The notes beneath the pieces were generated by a model, which was not told where the DNA came from, did not search any database, and saw nothing but the letters and a program-made list of their open reading frames with translations. Of a DNA stretch of 64,000 nucleotides, positions 35,230 to 47,720 are shown in pieces. Made by a program: the position numbers and the translations under genes. This DNA comes from Pholis gunnellus (lineage: Eukaryota; Chordata; Actinopteri; Perciformes; Pholidae), in NCBI GenBank assembly GCA_910591455.2, contig OU342809.1, forward strand, positions 3,736,363 through 3,800,362, given 5' to 3'. Each line of letters opens with the position of its first letter. Position 1 is the first letter of the stretch.

Positions 35230-36720
35230 TCTTGGAATAAACAGTAAGGCTGCATGTGGTGCTGGACGGTAAATAGGTGCTTATATAAAGCGCCCCGTTC
35301 GGAGTGGCTCGCTAAAATTATCAGCATCAAGGGAGTAGCTATTTATTTTTGCTTTGGTGCTCACACACTCACACACCCACGCACATATGTCCTTGTAATA
35401 CACGGTGGCAGTAATGGAGAATTTAATTGTCTGGGGAAATGGATAAACAAAAGAGATTACTTTGCATTACTGGCGGGTTTATAAAAAGGTGGCGAGCGTG
35501 TTACCTCGGGCCCCCAGAACTGGTGATCTCCTACAATTCTTAGCGACTATATGGACCATTTAATAATGCAATGAAGTGTGCTGATCAAGTCTCCACCTCC
35601 TCACCGCTGTTTATGGGGAGACTCTACAGGTGAATGGGGTAGGAAATTTAACTAATAGATTTCGCCATGACATTTCCTCAGTTGATTACTTACATTAAGA
35701 CAATCACTTTTTGTATTTCAATTTTTTTTTTTTTTAATGTGTGAATATGTAAATGAGGCATTTTTTAATGCTATTTTTAGGTGCATTTCGGAGAAATCTA
35801 CAGACGCAAATAGACAAAGTACACCTAAATGTGTATTTGCGATGTTTTCTTCCCACTAGTCTAAAAGAGAGCATGTTAAGGCAGCAAAACAAACCAAAAT
35901 ATCAAGATTCAGTGCATGAAAAACAATGTTTTGGCCTCCGGTGTCTCGCCTTAAAACAAGCATCTATTAATGTAGATCCGTTGAAATGTCTCCTGTCTGG
36001 AGACAACTTGTGATTTTCAGCTAGACTTGATTTCGAAAGATCTCATCTTTGCAGATCTTTGCAATCATAATGTTAAAGCAAAGCTCGATTCTTAGAGGAC
36101 ATATTGATTCGTGGCTGCGGGGGAAACTGTGACAAGCTCCCTGGAACATCTTTACAGTGGATCCAAAATATCTGACTATAAATACTGTCTGGAGCCGCAA
36201 TCTGTTAAAGAACTTCCCCTTGCATTCTCCACCATGTTGCACAGCCTCATATAAAGAAGAAGCTGTCAGGCCTGTCTCAGCCCACCCCCCCTCCACCAGC
36301 GCTGGTCACAGTTTCAGTGCTGCAGACGTGAGATATGTTATTTATCTGCTCCATATTTAATGAGGAATCGCCCTGGGAAGCAGATGGTACATTAGCTGTA
36401 ATGAACCAGAGCTGACTTCAGTGGTTTTGCGAGGGAATTCAGAATAGAGCCGTCAAGGCCTCTCTCTGTTTCGCACTCCGACATTGTCGGAGGGTCGAAA
36501 AGGTGTCTTATGTGCACGGAGAGTGCGTTCGCTCGCCGCGTACACACAGATCCCTTTGATAACTCCGGGCAGGATCTCATTGCCCCCAGTGAAGCATCAT
36601 ATATTGATGTGGAGAGAACAAAAATTACTGTAAGCTCTGACCCCTTTGTTCGCGGAGCCAGCATTAAAGTTGCTGAGCTAGGGCTTCACATTGAGCCGTG
36701 TTTTATTGTTACGCTCAGCA
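35230..36720. other. Conserved-looking noncoding region
   Basis: Unique sequence including GCTAAAATTATCAGCATCAA near 35310 and ATGTTATTTATCTGCTCC near 36334. A perfect short hairpin lies at 36476-36492 (CTCCGACA, one base, TGTCGGAG). ORFs on both strands are unrecognised. Possible enhancer cluster, inference only. Confidence 0.25.
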
Positions 36721-39321
36721 GAAGCAATTTGAGTGTGCGCTCACACAGTCTTAAGTGACGGTAAGAGTCATACATACATGTACCTTCTGTCAAGTTCTGA
36801 AAGGCAGACGTGTTGGTCATCAGAAAATTGTAGGACCGACAATTTATTAATCTTTACTTTCCAAGTGCACAAACTAACAGATGAAGCAGACGGAAGAACC
36901 AGTCAGCTGTATTAAAAAAGGCCTGTCAAACATCCATTTATTCCCTAAGGTTACGTCTGCAATCTGTAGTTTCGTTGCCGACTGCTAGCCTCTCAGCTGT
37001 CTGTGATCTCCGAGTATGTTTCATGTCCTCCGTTCACTCTGTGGAGAGAGATCAGGGACTGGTGGCAGCTGTCTGAGAGCCTCCACGCTCCAAGTCTATG
37101 GCTAATTTTGATCATTAAGGGAAGTGAATGGGCATGTTAAGCCTCTTTTGTGCACTAGAGTGCTGCAGAGATGACGTATTTTTGTAGGCCAATCTCGAAC
37201 TGGTCCCCTCGACGAAGACCCAATAAGAATTTTCAATTGGATTTTGAATTATTGCAGAAAATAAGCTCTGTGGCTTCACAAATGAACACCACCTTTATGA
37301 TTTCAGAAGCGTGAATGCCACGGCCAGAACTTGGAACTAGGGGAGACAACAAGGCTGTGAAGACGTGATGATTTTTTGTAGTCTCATTTAGCCACTTGTT
37401 AGCAACCTGCCCCTTTTTGAAGACACATAAAAGCTTCCAAATTCACCAGAGGGGTATTTACTGACCTATTTTATATCTTAGAACAAAACGCTAAAATCTC
37501 TTAATGTGTTAACCACAGACCTTATTTCAGGCATCTAACCAAAAGCTTTTTCAAAAAACCCTTTGACTTTGAGACGAGGGAACAGCAAAAATGCTGGTCC
37601 AGTCCCGGGTTTTAGGACTCCTACAGGTGCTGCTTTGAACCCTGCTCACAGGGCTCCTGGGAGGTAAACACGAGCAGGTTCGGGGGAAGTCGGAGGGCGG
37701 CGGGTGGGTTGAAATGATTCGTCATCTCAACTGGGTGCGTTAATAAACTCGGGGTTGTGCCGTAGAACAAATGATCATTGCAGTGCAGCAGATCAAATCA
37801 TGGCCCGATGAGGAGAAAATAAACATGTCCGAGCTCATCGCTTGTGATGCAATCCAGCACAGACAAACTCCGGGCTGCTCAGACCGCAGGGCTCGCTCTG
37901 TGCGCTTATTTTTCAGACAAATGCCATTGTTAAAGGAGCAGAGAAGAGATCTTAACAAGTTAAAAGGACCTCCCAGGAGATGGACCAGGAGGGGAGAAGG
38001 AGGGCTGTGAATCACTGCAGTGTGTTCATTGAGAAGAATGAATGAATAAATTGAAAGCGATGGCATTCCTGGCGATCTTCAAGGCAATGAGACATTATTG
38101 ATTTCTAAGGAGAAAACGCATTCTTAATGTGTCCAGGGACCCAGGCTCTCTGTCTCCTCTCATGACTATACTCACTTTGTTTCTACAGCTTTTAGCCACC
38201 AAAAATGACTCAGGAGTGAAGCTCGATCTGCAGCCCACTGTGGCTCAGGCATGCCGGTCGAGCCTTTCGAACATTGAGCGCTCGTCTCAATGGGCCGCGG
38301 AGGTATGCCTCAGCCATCTGTTCCCTCTTTTGACACAATGCAGTGAATCGGCATCATCATCTTTTTTTTTTTAGGAGCGCATCTTGAAAGCCTTTTATCT
38401 GCGAATTGCTGCAAAAATGGTAATCTGTGTTGATATTCAGAGGAAGGGAACGATGCATTCTGTTATTGCTCCCGAGCCTATTTTCACAAAACTTCTGCAA
38501 AGTAAACAAGCTGTCCTAAGCTTTTTTTAAAAATCATTTTAGGTTGTTTACAACATGATGGTTCCTTGGCATATGGTACCACCTGCAAGATATTAGAAGT
38601 AAGCATCGGTATTTGGAAGCATTAAGAAGTATTTTCCAGTGAATATCTGATATTCTGACAATATTTCATCTGCCACAGTGTGCACAGCTTTGTGTTTGCA
38701 TGTTTCTCCGAATGTGGGTCGTATGAAGCTGAGGTTGCCGTTTTAAGACACCCTGTCTTGGCACTGAGCAATAGTAGTGCAAAGCTATCAGCACTTTTCA
38801 TTTCTGGGCTGACACCCTGGGTGAAAGATTCGGGAGTTAGGTGGGGAGCCGTGGATTAAAGATCATATCAAAGCCAGCGAATAGGTATAGTGATTCACGG
38901 ACGATAGCAGATGGAGCCCGACTTTCTGGAGAGATGGAGTGCAGCCCCAAGTTTATCATATAGAGTACGAGTAGGAAGAGGATAGCAATCAAGGAGACGG
39001 TGTGCTCTGTGGCATAGTTGTGCGTCAGGGACTTGGCAAATGTTTTACATTCATGTTCAAGGACACAAAATTAAAGATTCCAAGTATGTTGATTGAACAT
39101 TTCTTTTTAAATTCTGCTCCTTTTCCCTACTGAATTATGTTTTATAAGAAGATAACATTTTAATGATGGCAAGATTTTTGTTTAAGGCGAGGTGGCCCAA
39201 CTCCCATAGAAAACACTGATAGGGTCCCAAAAGGGAGACCTTGGGACACTCACACGGGCCCTTTGGGCCAAAACAAAGAGCACTTGGGGGGAACTTGGGC
39301 CGCTTATGCCCTGCTGTTCGG
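36721..39321. other. Noncoding stretch
   Basis: ORFs of 74-108 codons at 37740-38066 and 38129-38374 overlap in different frames and are not recognised. No repeat confirmed before the family A copy. Confidence 0.4.
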
Positions 39322-39835
39322 ACCAGGCGGCAACCTCTGACTCTGAAAAGGGAAGCCAATGCAGAAGTGCCTTAAACTTGCATTCTTTCTAATGGCCATC
39401 AGGGGCTGCTCTCGTTACAAAGAGTCCGATAAATGTCTGAGAAATGGACACCTTCATTAAGTACCTCAGTAAACATGAGTTTATGGTCTCAATCTTTAGT
39501 TTCAAGTCTTCTTCAATACAACATGATGTTCATTTCGTAAATTATGGTCCATTTAGAGTCAAATAGACCATAAAGCAGGGGATGCTTTAGGGCGGGGCTA
39601 CACAGTGATTGACATGTCGCGGCATTGTCCCGTATGGGGTTTTGTCCGCGTTTTTGTTTTACAACTTAAACCTTTTCAGTGCGTTTTCAGTTCAGTTAAT
39701 TATGATTATTTATTAATAATTATTAAAGATAATGCCTGTCAAAATGCCGAACACAAGGCTTCAAAACCATAGTCCACAAATCAATGGGTGAGGTCATGTT
39801 GACTCTGTTCACTTGTTATGTACAGTCTATGGTTC
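39322..39835 (+). repeat. Dispersed repeat family A, copy 3
   Basis: It aligns with 16900-17515 through ACCAGGCGGCAACCTCTG, TCTAATGGCCATCAGGGG, CAGTAAACATGAGTTTATGG and a final CCACAAATCAATGGGTGA. Between them lies GGGCGGGGCTACACAGTGATTG, which I recall as part of the same teleost repeat but which is absent from copy 2. This copy therefore has a more complete middle. Confidence 0.78.
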
Positions 39836-42460
39836 TGACTGACTTTATCTGACTGACTTTAACCGCAGCCCTCTCTCGCCACACCAGCAATGGCAACTTT
39901 CGGCAACATCGTGGCCTCTGGAAAAACAACACAAGGTCGTAACGGCAAAGAAGTTGAAGCAGCCTCAGCTTTTGCTGCAATGCGACATCATCCGGCAAGG
40001 TGCTGCAATGGCCGCACATTCCTGGTAGAATACTTTATAATGTGTTGTGATCGTTGCCATAAAAGATGAAGTACTTTGGCACCTCTAAACACAATCTGTT
40101 ACTCTCAACTGGACTTCCTGGATCCTATTTCATCGTCTCGCCTGTACCTTGAACATCCCAGCCACCGATTGCAGCCACCTGCTGTTTTTATTCTGAATCA
40201 CCGCTTAGGTTCCCCTCTGATGCGATATCGGGGCAAAACTAAGCAAAGGAGTGGCCCATTAGGGTACAAACATGCTTCGCTGAGGTTTAGAGCATCGCCC
40301 CTCTTGCATGCCGATGTTGGTATATTGACATTCTTGATGCTCTCTGGGTGTGTACATTTGAGAATAGGGTAATCTGGAATGAATTAAGTTTAAAAAAAAA
40401 TGTGTTGACCATGAACCAATTCAGCCAAACAATGACTGTCAGTGACTGTACTTTGGGTTTGATGCCATCATGAAGAAATCCTTTCTCATGTTGTGTTTTG
40501 GAAGGTGGGGACATTTGTTCCCCTTGAATGGCTGTATATCCAAGAATCGCTTAGCAAAGAGAAGATTAAGTGCACACATTAATCCAGGAGTCAGAGCAAT
40601 CTTGTAATCCACTCAGTATGCTAATTGCCTGTTCTTTCTCAAGCAAAGGGGTTTACAGGCCATTAAATGGCACTGAACAGTTGACAAAGGATAGCCGGCA
40701 TGCTCCACCACCCACTCTCCCTCTCTCTCTCTCTCTCTATTTCTTACTTGGACAGGCTGTTGCACACCCACGCAAAGCTCCCCTAAAGAACTATGCAAAA
40801 TCGAGTGTAGTGCTGTGATTCCAAAGCGGGTATTTGTTTTGCAGCATTATGGTAGAAATAGCAAGCTGTTCCAAGTAGACTTGACAGTGAAAAAAGTAGG
40901 TATCCTTTCTTCTTGAAGGAACTCTTGATCTTCTTGACTCTGAAGGGGTGTCTTTGGACATTTTCCCCCAGCACCAAGGTTTTCTTGGAACAACTGTCCA
41001 TATCTGACAGTGGTACAAGTGAATAATGAAGGAGACTTGAGTGCTATTGTCTCAAACGCAGTCCCAGTCAAGCACAACCCTCCCTTCTCCCACTTTGCCC
41101 ATACACAAGAGGATCGCACCAAGGTAAAGTACAATTCTTAGCGCGCTACTGCCTGTGGAGTCCCCCAAGTGGCCTTGGCAGCCTCAACATGATGGATGTT
41201 GTTTCGGATTGGGTTTCTCGCTACACTGATGAAGCAGGCCAGTCAAAAGACATTCACTCGCAATGTAAGCAGATAGAGATAGTTGCAGATAATTAGAAGA
41301 TTTGAGCTTTGCGCCATTTCTGGTGCCAACTGCCAAAGAACGGGGCTGTGACGGATGACTCAAACAAGAGAATTCGGCATGAGGCCCGACTGCAAATGCA
41401 GCTGGTAATGACCGGAGTGTGTTTTTCAGACGCAGCTAATGAGCACGGCCATTAGACATAAATGACATTTTAAAAACCTGGGGAGTACGGAAATGAAGAA
41501 GTACCCCAGATAGTTTCTGAGGAGCCCATTTTCATGTTTTCTTACCCACTTTGGACGCTTCTGTTGAGAGAGACAACAGCTTTGAAATTGCAGCTTATAG
41601 TTTTTTACGATATGTTGACTTGATCTTAACCTACATGCTGCATCTAGATAAGAAACACAGAACATAAATATTGCACAGAAGATTCCAGCAGATGGATTTG
41701 TTTTCTTCGGTTTACACAGTAGCTCTCAAACATGTGCCACTAAATCCCTAGAATCTGCAGGCTTATGTTGCAACCAATCACTACGCACCATGATTGATTA
41801 GTCACCCAACTCTAGTTGAGTGTGTGCAGATCAGGATTAAATCAGCTGCTGTAGTGTTTGGTTGGAGGCTTTAAATACATAGTGGTAGTCAACCACTACT
41901 TTGGGCTTACAACTGCTCATTCTGATACCGATGGGTTTCTTTTTTCGAAAGTAACAGTTTTAAGTTGTTTTTCTTGCATTGTGGCTGCTTCAAAAAATCC
42001 TGACCAACTAAAATACATCATAAATTGTCATTCAAATGACAAGACATTTGAAGGCTTGAACCTTTCCTCATTAGTATTAGTTCAGTAAAGTTGAGTTCTG
42101 TGCCCTTGATAAAAGACCAGTCCTCAATAACGGACTCTTTCTGGCCATCTCAGTCTCTGCAGGCTATGAGGATTCATATAAAAGGTAATAATAATACAAT
42201 AACTAATAATTATAACATTTGGCATTCTTGTAGATGGGATGTTTGTCGGACTGACATTAAAAAGGATTGAGGGCTAACAAACATTTGACTGTTTTATAAC
42301 TTAACAGCAGTGAAACATCAGAACTAATGTGTGTTTAGCATTAAATGTCAAGCGAAAGCACTTGCTAAGACAGAAATATTAGCATGCCGACAGCTACAGT
42401 GGCTGTTTGCTGAGTGGGTGACATTGTGGTGTATAGAAATGATTGAACCTTCCAGGCTGA
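39836..42460. other. Noncoding stretch with short CT run
   Basis: A CT run is at about 40722-40738. Open frames on both strands cluster at 40783-41134 and a start-less plus-strand frame continues to about 41290; none is recognised. No gene is supported. Confidence 0.35.
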
Positions 42461-42486
42461 TGTGTGTGTGTGTGTGTGTGTGTGTG
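42461..42486 (+). repeat. (TG)13 microsatellite
   Basis: Uninterrupted TG dinucleotides, 26 bases. Confidence 0.95.
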
Positions 42487-43514
42487 ATGTATTTGAGTTT
42501 TGGGTTCTGAAACATTCAAGGTTTCATCAAAATTGTAAAAATTGCCCATTTATAATTTTTTCTATTGTAAGGTGGCCTATTTGATGAATTTTAATTTCAG
42601 CCTGATGAAGTGTGGGCATGGTGATAAAAAGATGTAACTTCATTTTGAATGTGAGTAGAAGTGAACTGTACAAATGCAGAAAAAAAATGTGTTCGTTGGA
42701 GCACCTTCTTGTGTGCGTGAGTGGGAGTCTGTTTGTTTGTTCGTTGAACCCTGGTTGAGGGATGTTTTCCTGGAGTCGCTGTATCGTATGCTACGGTGTT
42801 GAGATACCTTCGTGTTTTCTCTTGGCACCTATGAAGGTATTCTGAGGTGATGGCTTTCCGTTGAACTGAATGTTCAGTCGTGGGGGGGGGGGGGGTTGTG
42901 TGTATGTGGGTGGCTGCCACTCAGGCTGAGAATGTTCCTGGAAGCTGTGGAGGTCACAGTGGAAAATGGGCTGCTTTTAAATATTGTAAAACTCTTCACT
43001 TATTATTGAAAACTTATTTTTTTCCTATTATTCTTGTAGTCTTCATTATTTTAAAGTTTAATAAAATGTTTAACCCCAACGTCCTCTGAGAATGCAGCGA
43101 CATTGCTACTGTAAACAGTTTGACCAGCAGGTCAAGGAACATAAATAACGCACGGAGACTCTACTATGGCAAATAAATAAAGCTGTACTTGATTGCATGC
43201 TTTTGCAGCACCACACAGAAGATGATGTGCTTGAAAAAGCCCAATTTGTTGTGTTTTTTTTGCAGCCAGTAAAGAGCTTTTTGAGGGCATTAGAGGTTTT
43301 GCACATTGCCTCTAGTGCCAAATGGCAGCAGGAGGTAAATGCTGAACTTCAATGAGCAGAAGTTATGTAATGTGATGTTAGTAAGGTTGAAGAGAAGAAG
43401 AATGACCAACGGTCTAATGTTGGTGTGACGTTCATTTTATTGGCTATTTTCTTTGTTTAGTCTTATTCCTTGTTTTCATCCTGCTGAACCAACACAAACA
43501 TCCACTTGCAAGGA
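42487..43514. other. Noncoding stretch with a 14-G run
   Basis: It holds a G run at 42882-42895. A 107-codon minus-strand ORF (42597-42920) is Thr/His/Pro-rich from low-complexity sequence and is not recognised. Confidence 0.4.
42882..42895 (+). repeat. Poly-G run (14 G)
   Basis: Fourteen consecutive G in an otherwise T/G-rich context. Confidence 0.9.
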
Positions 43515-43785
43515 TGAACGGATTTGAATTTGATGTTCAAAGGTCAAGGTCACTCTGATCTAACGTTGGAGCTCTTCTCGTGATCGTGAGAATTTCTTTC
43601 ATTTTGGTACAAATGAACGCCTGGACTGAAAGGTGAACTGATTAGAATTTGGTGTTCACAGGTCGCTGGGACCTCACAAAACACGTTTTGGGCCATAACT
43701 CAAGAATGAATATGCTAATTGTGACAATTTGACACAAATGTCCAATGGGATGAAAGTGGTTTTGGACAGACATGGATGAAACATA
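43515..43785 (+). repeat. Dispersed repeat family C, copy 2
   Basis: It matches 5375-5700 in the same orientation: AGGTCAAGGTCAC at the start, TTAGAATTTGGTGTTCACAGG, ACCTCACAAAACACG, GGCCATAACTCAAGAA, GCTAATTGTGACAATTTGACA and GTTTTGGACAGACATGG. It lacks the 17-bp tandem expansion of copy 1. The half-site palindrome here (43660-43674) has two substitutions. Confidence 0.75.
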
Positions 43786-45439
43786 AGTATCACCTTGTTT
43801 CTTTCTCCCAAGCCCTGTTGTCCTGCAGTCGGAGAACGGAAATGAAGTGAACTTTGGATTTGTAGTTGTTTATTTTTCAAACTACATGTTGCTATAGTAA
43901 TCGTCTGTTCTTAGTCATGGAGAAAAAAAGGGTCGCTGACAAACATATTTAGTCATAGTTTACGTTAACTAAAGTAAAACTAGTTTGCAAGATTATCTAG
44001 GAGACCCTCTCTCCCAGTGCAGCACAGCTCAAATAAAACTTTCCTTAAAATCTACCAATACAAATCCACTTAACGTAACACTTGTGCAACAATGTTTTGG
44101 AACAAAAAACAAAAAAAGGTGTCTTATGGCAAGACCTGTATTGTTAGGATAAACAGTCAGTTGACTGGATTCCCCCCACACCAAAGCTCCCTTATTAAAC
44201 AGGGCCACAGAAACCGACTCAGTGAAGGAGCATCTAGCAAAATGAGGCCATCTCCACACATCCTTTGATCCCTCCATTCTTCATCTCGGAGGCAAGTGGC
44301 ATATAAGAGGATCTATCTTTGTGAACAGTTTTGAGCCCCCAAAATTACAAACAAACTAAAGGCGGAGGATCGATAGAGTGTGTCTCACAGAATGATGAAC
44401 TGGCACTTCAGAGGGGGGAAAATCAATGTCGCGCTCCCTTTCTCTCCCTCTCGTCCTTTTCTCTCTCTATCTTACTGCTTTGGTCCTAAACTCTCCTCCA
44501 CTGCCCTCGTACTGCAGTGTTTAAGTGTGTGTCCACATGCGTGTTTTTCGCAGTGGAGTATCTCACTGTTTTTAATGGTCCTTTGTTTCTTATTCCGTTT
44601 TAGCCTGGAAGACCCCTGCCACTTTGATGTGTGAGCACACCCACCGATAATGGCCCATAGGATGCGCAGTGGAAGTAAGTGCTTCTGGTCAGATTTACCG
44701 CTTTAGTGGTCCTTCTCCCAACGCTGCCCCTGTAAACCTCAGCTCCTCCGATGCAGACATATTGATCAGCGCAACGTGGCAATCTCTGGATCATAACGTA
44801 GAGCACTTAACATGAAGCCGCCGAAGTGAAACCATCTATTTATTGCTTCGGACGGTCGACCGCACGGTGTTGCATTTTTATGTCCCCCATATGTGGTGTT
44901 GGAGGCGGAGAGAACATACAGTACAGAACCTCTAAAAAAGGAAGCCCGTTGTATATCTTAAACATAAAACAAATAAAGTTCCCCAAGGGGAAAATTGAAT
45001 TCCCAGAGCTCCGTCTGAAGCTAGAAATGAAACGCCGCGTTGTGGCGATCCATAAGGATCACATTCCCAAAAAAGAGAGAAGCATTTTCTCGGCTCAGTG
45101 TTCGCCGACTTTGTTTCAAAAATGTTTCGTAATAAGTAATCATTGCAATATGTTCAAAAGGGTAAGTTGTTTTTTTTTGCTGCTACAAAACACGCTGCCT
45201 GTTGGTAAAATAGGTAGGCTACAGTATTTGCTTCTCCTCGGAGAAGTTATCCGATTACCGGAGCGTGATTATCTCAGTAGTGTCTTTCACTGAGCAGAAT
45301 AAATAGTTTTGTGTTTGGGGGATTTACACCAGCTCCTAGTCAAATGTGTACCTTTTTTTTCTGGGATGGATAACGTTGTATACTTTACCAGCACCAGTGT
45401 AACCAAGCATTGTTTGGCAGGCATCTAAAAAGTGGCTCA
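43786..45439. other. Noncoding stretch
   Basis: A 155-codon plus-strand ORF at 44826-45293 is among the longest in the window but begins with GTG, has no recognised domain and lies in AT-rich sequence; I treat it as chance. A candidate short exon is listed separately. Confidence 0.35.
44604..44674 (+). other. Candidate 71-nt spliced exon with an internal ATG
   Basis: The acceptor TTCTTATTCCGTTTTAG ends at 44603 with a good pyrimidine tract. The donor GTAAGT follows GTGGAA at 44674. All three frames contain a stop, but near the 3' end an ATG in strong Kozak context (ATAATGG) opens a frame, MAHRMRSG, that runs into the donor. It could be a 5' UTR exon with the initiator; the peptide is too short to identify. 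Confidence 0.28.
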
Positions 45440-46170
45440 AGGGATGCCAATGTTGTCTGTTGGTCAGTCCACCACTTTGGTCCAGACTCAAACATCTCAA
45501 CAATTGAATGGATTCCCATGACATTCGGGCCCCAGAAGGATGAAGCCTACTGACTTTCATTCATCTCCACCATGAGATTGACATTTGTAGTTCCCTAATG
45601 AAACATTTCAACAACTTTTGAATTACCATGAAAGACTGACAGATACCCAACACGTCCAGAGGACGAACGCTTGTTACTTTGGTGAATGGTTTATGAAGTG
45701 CCACCTGCAGGTCAACATTTCCACTTATCCAGGTTCATACTGTATCTCCACTGCTAAATGAAAAAGCACATCATTTCTTTCTGTTTTTGACATTTATGAG
45801 TCCCAGAAAATGTTTCCTTCAGGGCAACCAGGAGGTTGAATTTGTAGTTTCGAGGGAAATTTCTCAGCAACAATTGGATGGATTGCTGTGAAATTTGGTA
45901 CAGACGTTCAGGCTCACCTCAGGGTGAATTGTAATAACTTCGTTGATCTGTTAACATTTCATCTAACGCCATGATCGCGTCAAAGTTCCAAAACAAATAC
46001 CTCCAAAACTAACATTTCCATCAGTGCTACTACGCTGTATTAAGTGCTAATTAACGAACAAGTTAATTTTAAAAACTAAGAACGTGAACATAGTATGCAT
46101 TATACCAGCTAAACATCAGCGTCTTGTCATTGTTCGCGTGTTAGCATGTAGCCAAGCCATGGCTGTAGAG
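45440..46170 (+). repeat. Teleost interspersed repeat made of tandem-like modules
   Basis: Several diverged modules of the type TCTCAACAATTGAATGGATT and CAACAATTGGATGGATTG occur at about 45496 and 45866, with a weaker one near 45605. They are followed by GGTACAGACGTTCA, CTCAGGGTGAATTGTAATAAC, CATCTAACGCCATGAT and CAGCTAAACATCAGC, as I recall for an abundant teleost repeat. No coding capacity; the minus-strand ORF at 45336-45560 is a by-product. Confidence 0.85.
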
Positions 46171-46432
46171 TCATGTTCTTAGCTTTGCAGTAAAAAAAGG
46201 CAGTTTCTCTACCCGGTGCACACTCTGCATCACATCTCCTCCGTGTCCGTGAGTCTGTCGGTCTGTCCTGGGCGTTACATGCTGCTGTGATGTGGGCGAG
46301 CTCTCAGACAGCCCCTGTCGGTGCTGGAAAGCAGCGCTGTCAGCTGTGGAGAGCTCTTCCTGTCAAGCCCTGCCTCGTGAAATTCAGGGCCACGAGATGA
46401 AGCCTGAGACAGGTGTCCATGTGGGGTGAAGA
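46171..46432. other. Noncoding spacer
   Basis: Unique sequence leading into the poly-G run. No features. Confidence 0.4.
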
Positions 46433-46530
46433 GGGGGGGGGGGGGGGGGGGGATCTCTCCAGCTACCTATCTCCCTATCTATCTACCTCCCTATCCAGCT
46501 ACGCATCTATCTATCCATCTATCTATCTAC
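46433..46530 (+). repeat. 20-G run followed by CTAT-type degenerate tetranucleotide repeat
   Basis: Twenty G at 46433-46452, then CTATCT/CTACCT/CTATCCATCTAT words over roughly 46465-46530. Overlapping ORFs here are composition artefacts. Confidence 0.9.
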
Positions 46531-47429
46531 AAGATCTATTTGTCTCTGTTTCTTTGTGTTTGTCCGTCTCCGGGGGTGCAGTTTGGGCTGGCAAGCTGCT
46601 GTGTGTCAGTAGTGAAATATTCATGGTACGTGCAGAGAGTTTGACGAGCCGCTCTGACACCTCCATGCTCTCCATCCTCATTTCCATTTCCTCCCTGGCT
46701 CCAGCGCGTTACCTCACAGCTCCTCGATCTTTTAGCACCGTACTGTATGCTCAGTACAGTCATGATTAAAGGGAAAAACCCACGGCTCCTCGCTGCACAT
46801 TTCTTTTACACTTTCAAACCAGAGAGAATGGGATGTGAAATAATGAAAAATGTAAAAAAAATATGCATATTCACAAGAACATGTTGGCTGAAAAGCTTTC
46901 ATTTGAGCATTTATTACCATTCTGTTGAAGGCTTTCATGCTAATACGCTCTTTAAGATCCTCCTCCTGTTATAATGGGAACACTCATTCTAAATATGAAA
47001 CTAATGAAATCTCGGAGTGCTGAACGTGACTTCCCACATTTCCCAGTATGCCGATCAACGTCCCTCAGAGAACTCTGCTGGGCTTAATGTGCCCAGCTGG
47101 ATTTCATGTTTAAGAGATATTATGGTGATAGCATCAACAATAGAGGGGGTGTTCTACTGAGTCTGGCTTACTGAGAATGCAATGTTCCCTGTAGTCTGGT
47201 GTATTGCTGCTGGTATCTCTGCCTCTGCTAGTGTGGATTCGTCCTTGTTGACATTTGAAGATGGGTGCATACGATTGTGGCTCAAGAAAGAATTCCACGA
47301 CACCAAAACATGACAATTTTTGAACAATTTCTGCTTTTAAAACACTATCATAATCCATATCTTCACATCTTTCACGTTTTGTCATCAGACAAATATGGCA
47401 ATTATGACAATATACATTTAATCATGATA
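46531..47429. other. Noncoding stretch
   Basis: Unique AT-rich sequence with overlapping unrecognised ORFs at 46536-46974 and 47134-47471. Confidence 0.4.
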
Positions 47430-47720
47430 ATGATAATAAAAGTGTTCCCCTTAGGACAGAACCCTACATAGATATAGTAGAATAACAATGATAACAAAAG
47501 CAGTAATGGCATCGGCAATAGCAATGCGTCTACTAAAAATAATGTAGCAGTGGGTGGCAGGAGCGCGGCAGGAGGCAAGGCCACGGTCCAGATATAACCA
47601 CGATCCCCGGAAACCTGCGAGGCGAGAAAGCACAAAGACTCAAGAAGCAGAGTCAGTAATGTGCGTTAAGGGGACATGAATTCATACAGAAGGAGAGAGA
47701 GAGAGAAGAGTGGCTGTCAA
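47430..47720 (+). repeat. Teleost interspersed repeat fragment (single copy here)
   Basis: ATAATAATGATAACA-type words, then CCACGGTCCAGATATAACCA, ACCTGCGAGGCGAGAAAGCA and GGGACATGAATTCATACAGA, with GAGAGAGAGAGA. This matches a repeat I recall from teleosts. The class is not certain and it is the only copy in the window. Minus-strand ORFs through it are not recognised. Confidence 0.55.

Noticed and set aside
40783..41290. Cluster of open frames on both strands, one of them start-less on the plus strand
   Set aside because: Several mutually exclusive frames are open at once and none matches a family I know, so it does not support a gene. A transposase relic cannot be excluded.
44826..45293. 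155-codon plus-strand ORF
   Set aside because: Starts with GTG, has AT-rich composition and no recognised motif; a single long opening of this size is expected by chance in 64 kb of six frames.
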